Below, piece by piece: positions 63,215-64,000 of a stretch of 64,000 nt of DNA. The stretch is from Streptomyces sp. NBC_01267. GTDB lineage: Bacteria > Actinomycetota > Actinomycetes > Streptomycetales > Streptomycetaceae. Location: positions 1,384,501 to 1,448,500 of the forward strand of contig NZ_CP108455.1 in the NCBI RefSeq assembly GCF_036241575.1, in the 5' to 3' direction. The notes beneath the pieces are model-generated. The model worked only from the letters and a program-made list of their open reading frames with translations. It did not search any database and was not told where the DNA came from. The position numbers and the translations under genes are program-made. Each line of letters opens with the position of its first letter. Positions within the stretch are counted from its first letter, which is position 1.

Positions 63215-64000
63215 CGGGCACCGCGCGCGTAGTGCCGCTCGATGTAGTACTGCCCGGCGCTGAGCACCGAGGTCACCACGGTGTACCAGAGGGTGGCGAC
63301 CAGCAGCAGCGGGATGACCTGGTAGGTGCGGTGGTAGACGAGCTGTACGGAGTAGAGCAGGTCCTGCACGGCGATGACGGAGACGATCGAGGTGCCCTTG
63401 AGCGTACCGATCAGCATGTTGCCCGCGGGCGGCACGATCGCGCGCATGGCCTGCGGAAGGACGATCCGTCGCAGCCTGCGCCACCGGCCGAGCCCCAGCG
63501 ACTCGGCGGCCTCGATCTGCCCGCGCTCCACGGAGAGGATGCCGCCGCGTACGACTTCGGCGGCGTAGGCGGCCTCGTGCAGGGTCAGGCCGATGATGGC
63601 GACGGTGACCGGTCCCAGCAGGTTCACCGTCCGGACCCCCAGGATCTGCGGGTACAGCGCGCCTATGTTGAACCAGAAGAGCAGCTGCACCAGGATCGGT
63701 GTCGATCTGAACAGCCAGACGTAGCCCCAACTGACTGCGCGCAGAACGGGGTTGGCCGACAGCCGGGCCACGGCGAGCAGGGTACCGAGCGCGAAGCCCA
63801 GGACCATGACGGCGGCGGTGAGCCAGAGCGTCAGTCCGAGACCGCGCAGGACGGCGGTGGTGGCGAAGTAGTCGCCGACGACGCCCCATTGGAAGGCGTC
63901 ATTGCGCACGACGGAGCTGACCGCGCCGGCCAGCAGCAGCAGGACCACGCCTGCCGCCACCCACTGGCCGGTCCGGCGGACCGGCACGATGCGCGGCACC
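63211..64000 (-). CDS. Amino-acid ABC transporter permease, 5' end outside window
   Basis: The HisM/GlnP-type permease domain is clear: GLGLTLWLTAAVMVLGFALGTLLAV, the conserved WLFRSTPILVQLLFWF, LTLHEAAYAAEVVRGGILSVERGQIEAAESLGL (the EAA loop) and LPQAMRAIVPPAGNMLIGTLKGTSIVSVIAVQDLL. About five to six membrane helices are present. A GTG at 63997-63999 is in frame but the gene may begin beyond the right edge. It is the first visible gene of the permease-FAD protein-ATPase operon; the substrate-binding protein is expected upstream, outside the window. Confidence 0.9.
   Translation of the reverse strand, partial: VPRIVPVRRTGQWVAAGVVLLLLAGAVSSVVRNDAFQWGVVGDYFATTAVLRGLGLTLWLTAAVMVLGFALGTLLAVARLSANPVLRAVSWGYVWLFRSTPILVQLLFWFNIGALYPQILGVRTVNLLGPVTVAIIGLTLHEAAYAAEVVRGGILSVERGQIEAAESLGLGRWRRLRRIVLPQAMRAIVPPAGNMLIGTLKGTSIVSVIAVQDLLYSVQLVYHRTYQVIPLLLVATLWYTVVTSVLSAGQYYIERHYARGAR

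Overview
The window is very GC-rich (roughly 70% or more), with strong third-position G/C bias, GGAGG-type ribosome binding sites, frequent GTG starts and ATGA/GTGA overlaps between genes. These features, together with SoxR, DnaE2, streptogrisin-like protease, Tat/Sec exported hydrolases and an FxSxx-COOH cluster, point to a Streptomyces chromosome. The order soxR, then a GDSL lipase, a second secreted esterase and dnaE2 matches my recollection of the S. coelicolor SCO1697-SCO1739 core region; no search was run.

Positions 1-9986 hold a truncated DMT transporter, a Nudix hydrolase, an MDR oxidoreductase, an MBL-fold hydrolase and a catabolic block: an APH-like kinase, an ACAD10/11-type acyl-CoA dehydrogenase, a TetR regulator, an acyl-CoA ligase and an SDR. 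This set looks like a 4-hydroxy-acid (levulinate/LvaACDE-like) degradation module. The same near-palindromic site precedes the kinase, the SDR and, 20 kb away, an orphan molybdopterin oxidoreductase. A Tat-exported DUF1343 protein closes the segment.

Positions 10068-22045 contain a secreted penicillin-acylase family enzyme, a zinc-ribbon protein, soxR, and two more TetR-centred acyl/aldehyde catabolic units. Each has its own operator pair: AGCAAGCGCTT sites for MaoC and its TetR, and a 17-bp AAYTAGCRCYGYTAGTT site for ACAD/TetR and the ALDH-ADH operon. An MsiK/MalK-like ATPase follows.

Positions 22108-33468 hold the molybdopterin oxidoreductase, a TetR, homogentisate dioxygenase (hmgA) with an inverted repeat over its promoter, a HutC-type GntR, an MMPL transporter, an SPFH-GYF protein paired with a membrane zinc-ribbon protein (YdjI/YdjG-like), and an orphan type ISP domain protein. 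Positions 33477-35323 look like the scar of a deletion: a TetR without a start codon abuts the C-terminal third of a DrrA-like ATPase, followed by an intact permease.

Positions 35589-46810 hold small and housekeeping-type genes, two secreted lipases/esterases, an AAA ATPase, a methyltransferase, and a polY-dnaE2 mutagenesis pair with a LexA-like box.

Positions 47218-59537 are the most unusual part. They contain an FxSxx-COOH RiPP cluster (fxsA, an FxsB maturase whose extension lacks HExxH, AAC(3)-like, TIR-like FxsC, and MinD/TIR/NB-ARC/TPR FxsT). Divergent from it is a SLATT-like membrane protein, facing a SLOG-domain protein across a 31-bp tandem array, and then a streptogrisin-like protease. 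A remnant of a related protease lies at 46.9 kb. The window ends with DUF1684 and an amino-acid ABC transporter operon containing an FAD/NAD(P)-binding protein, which runs off the right edge.
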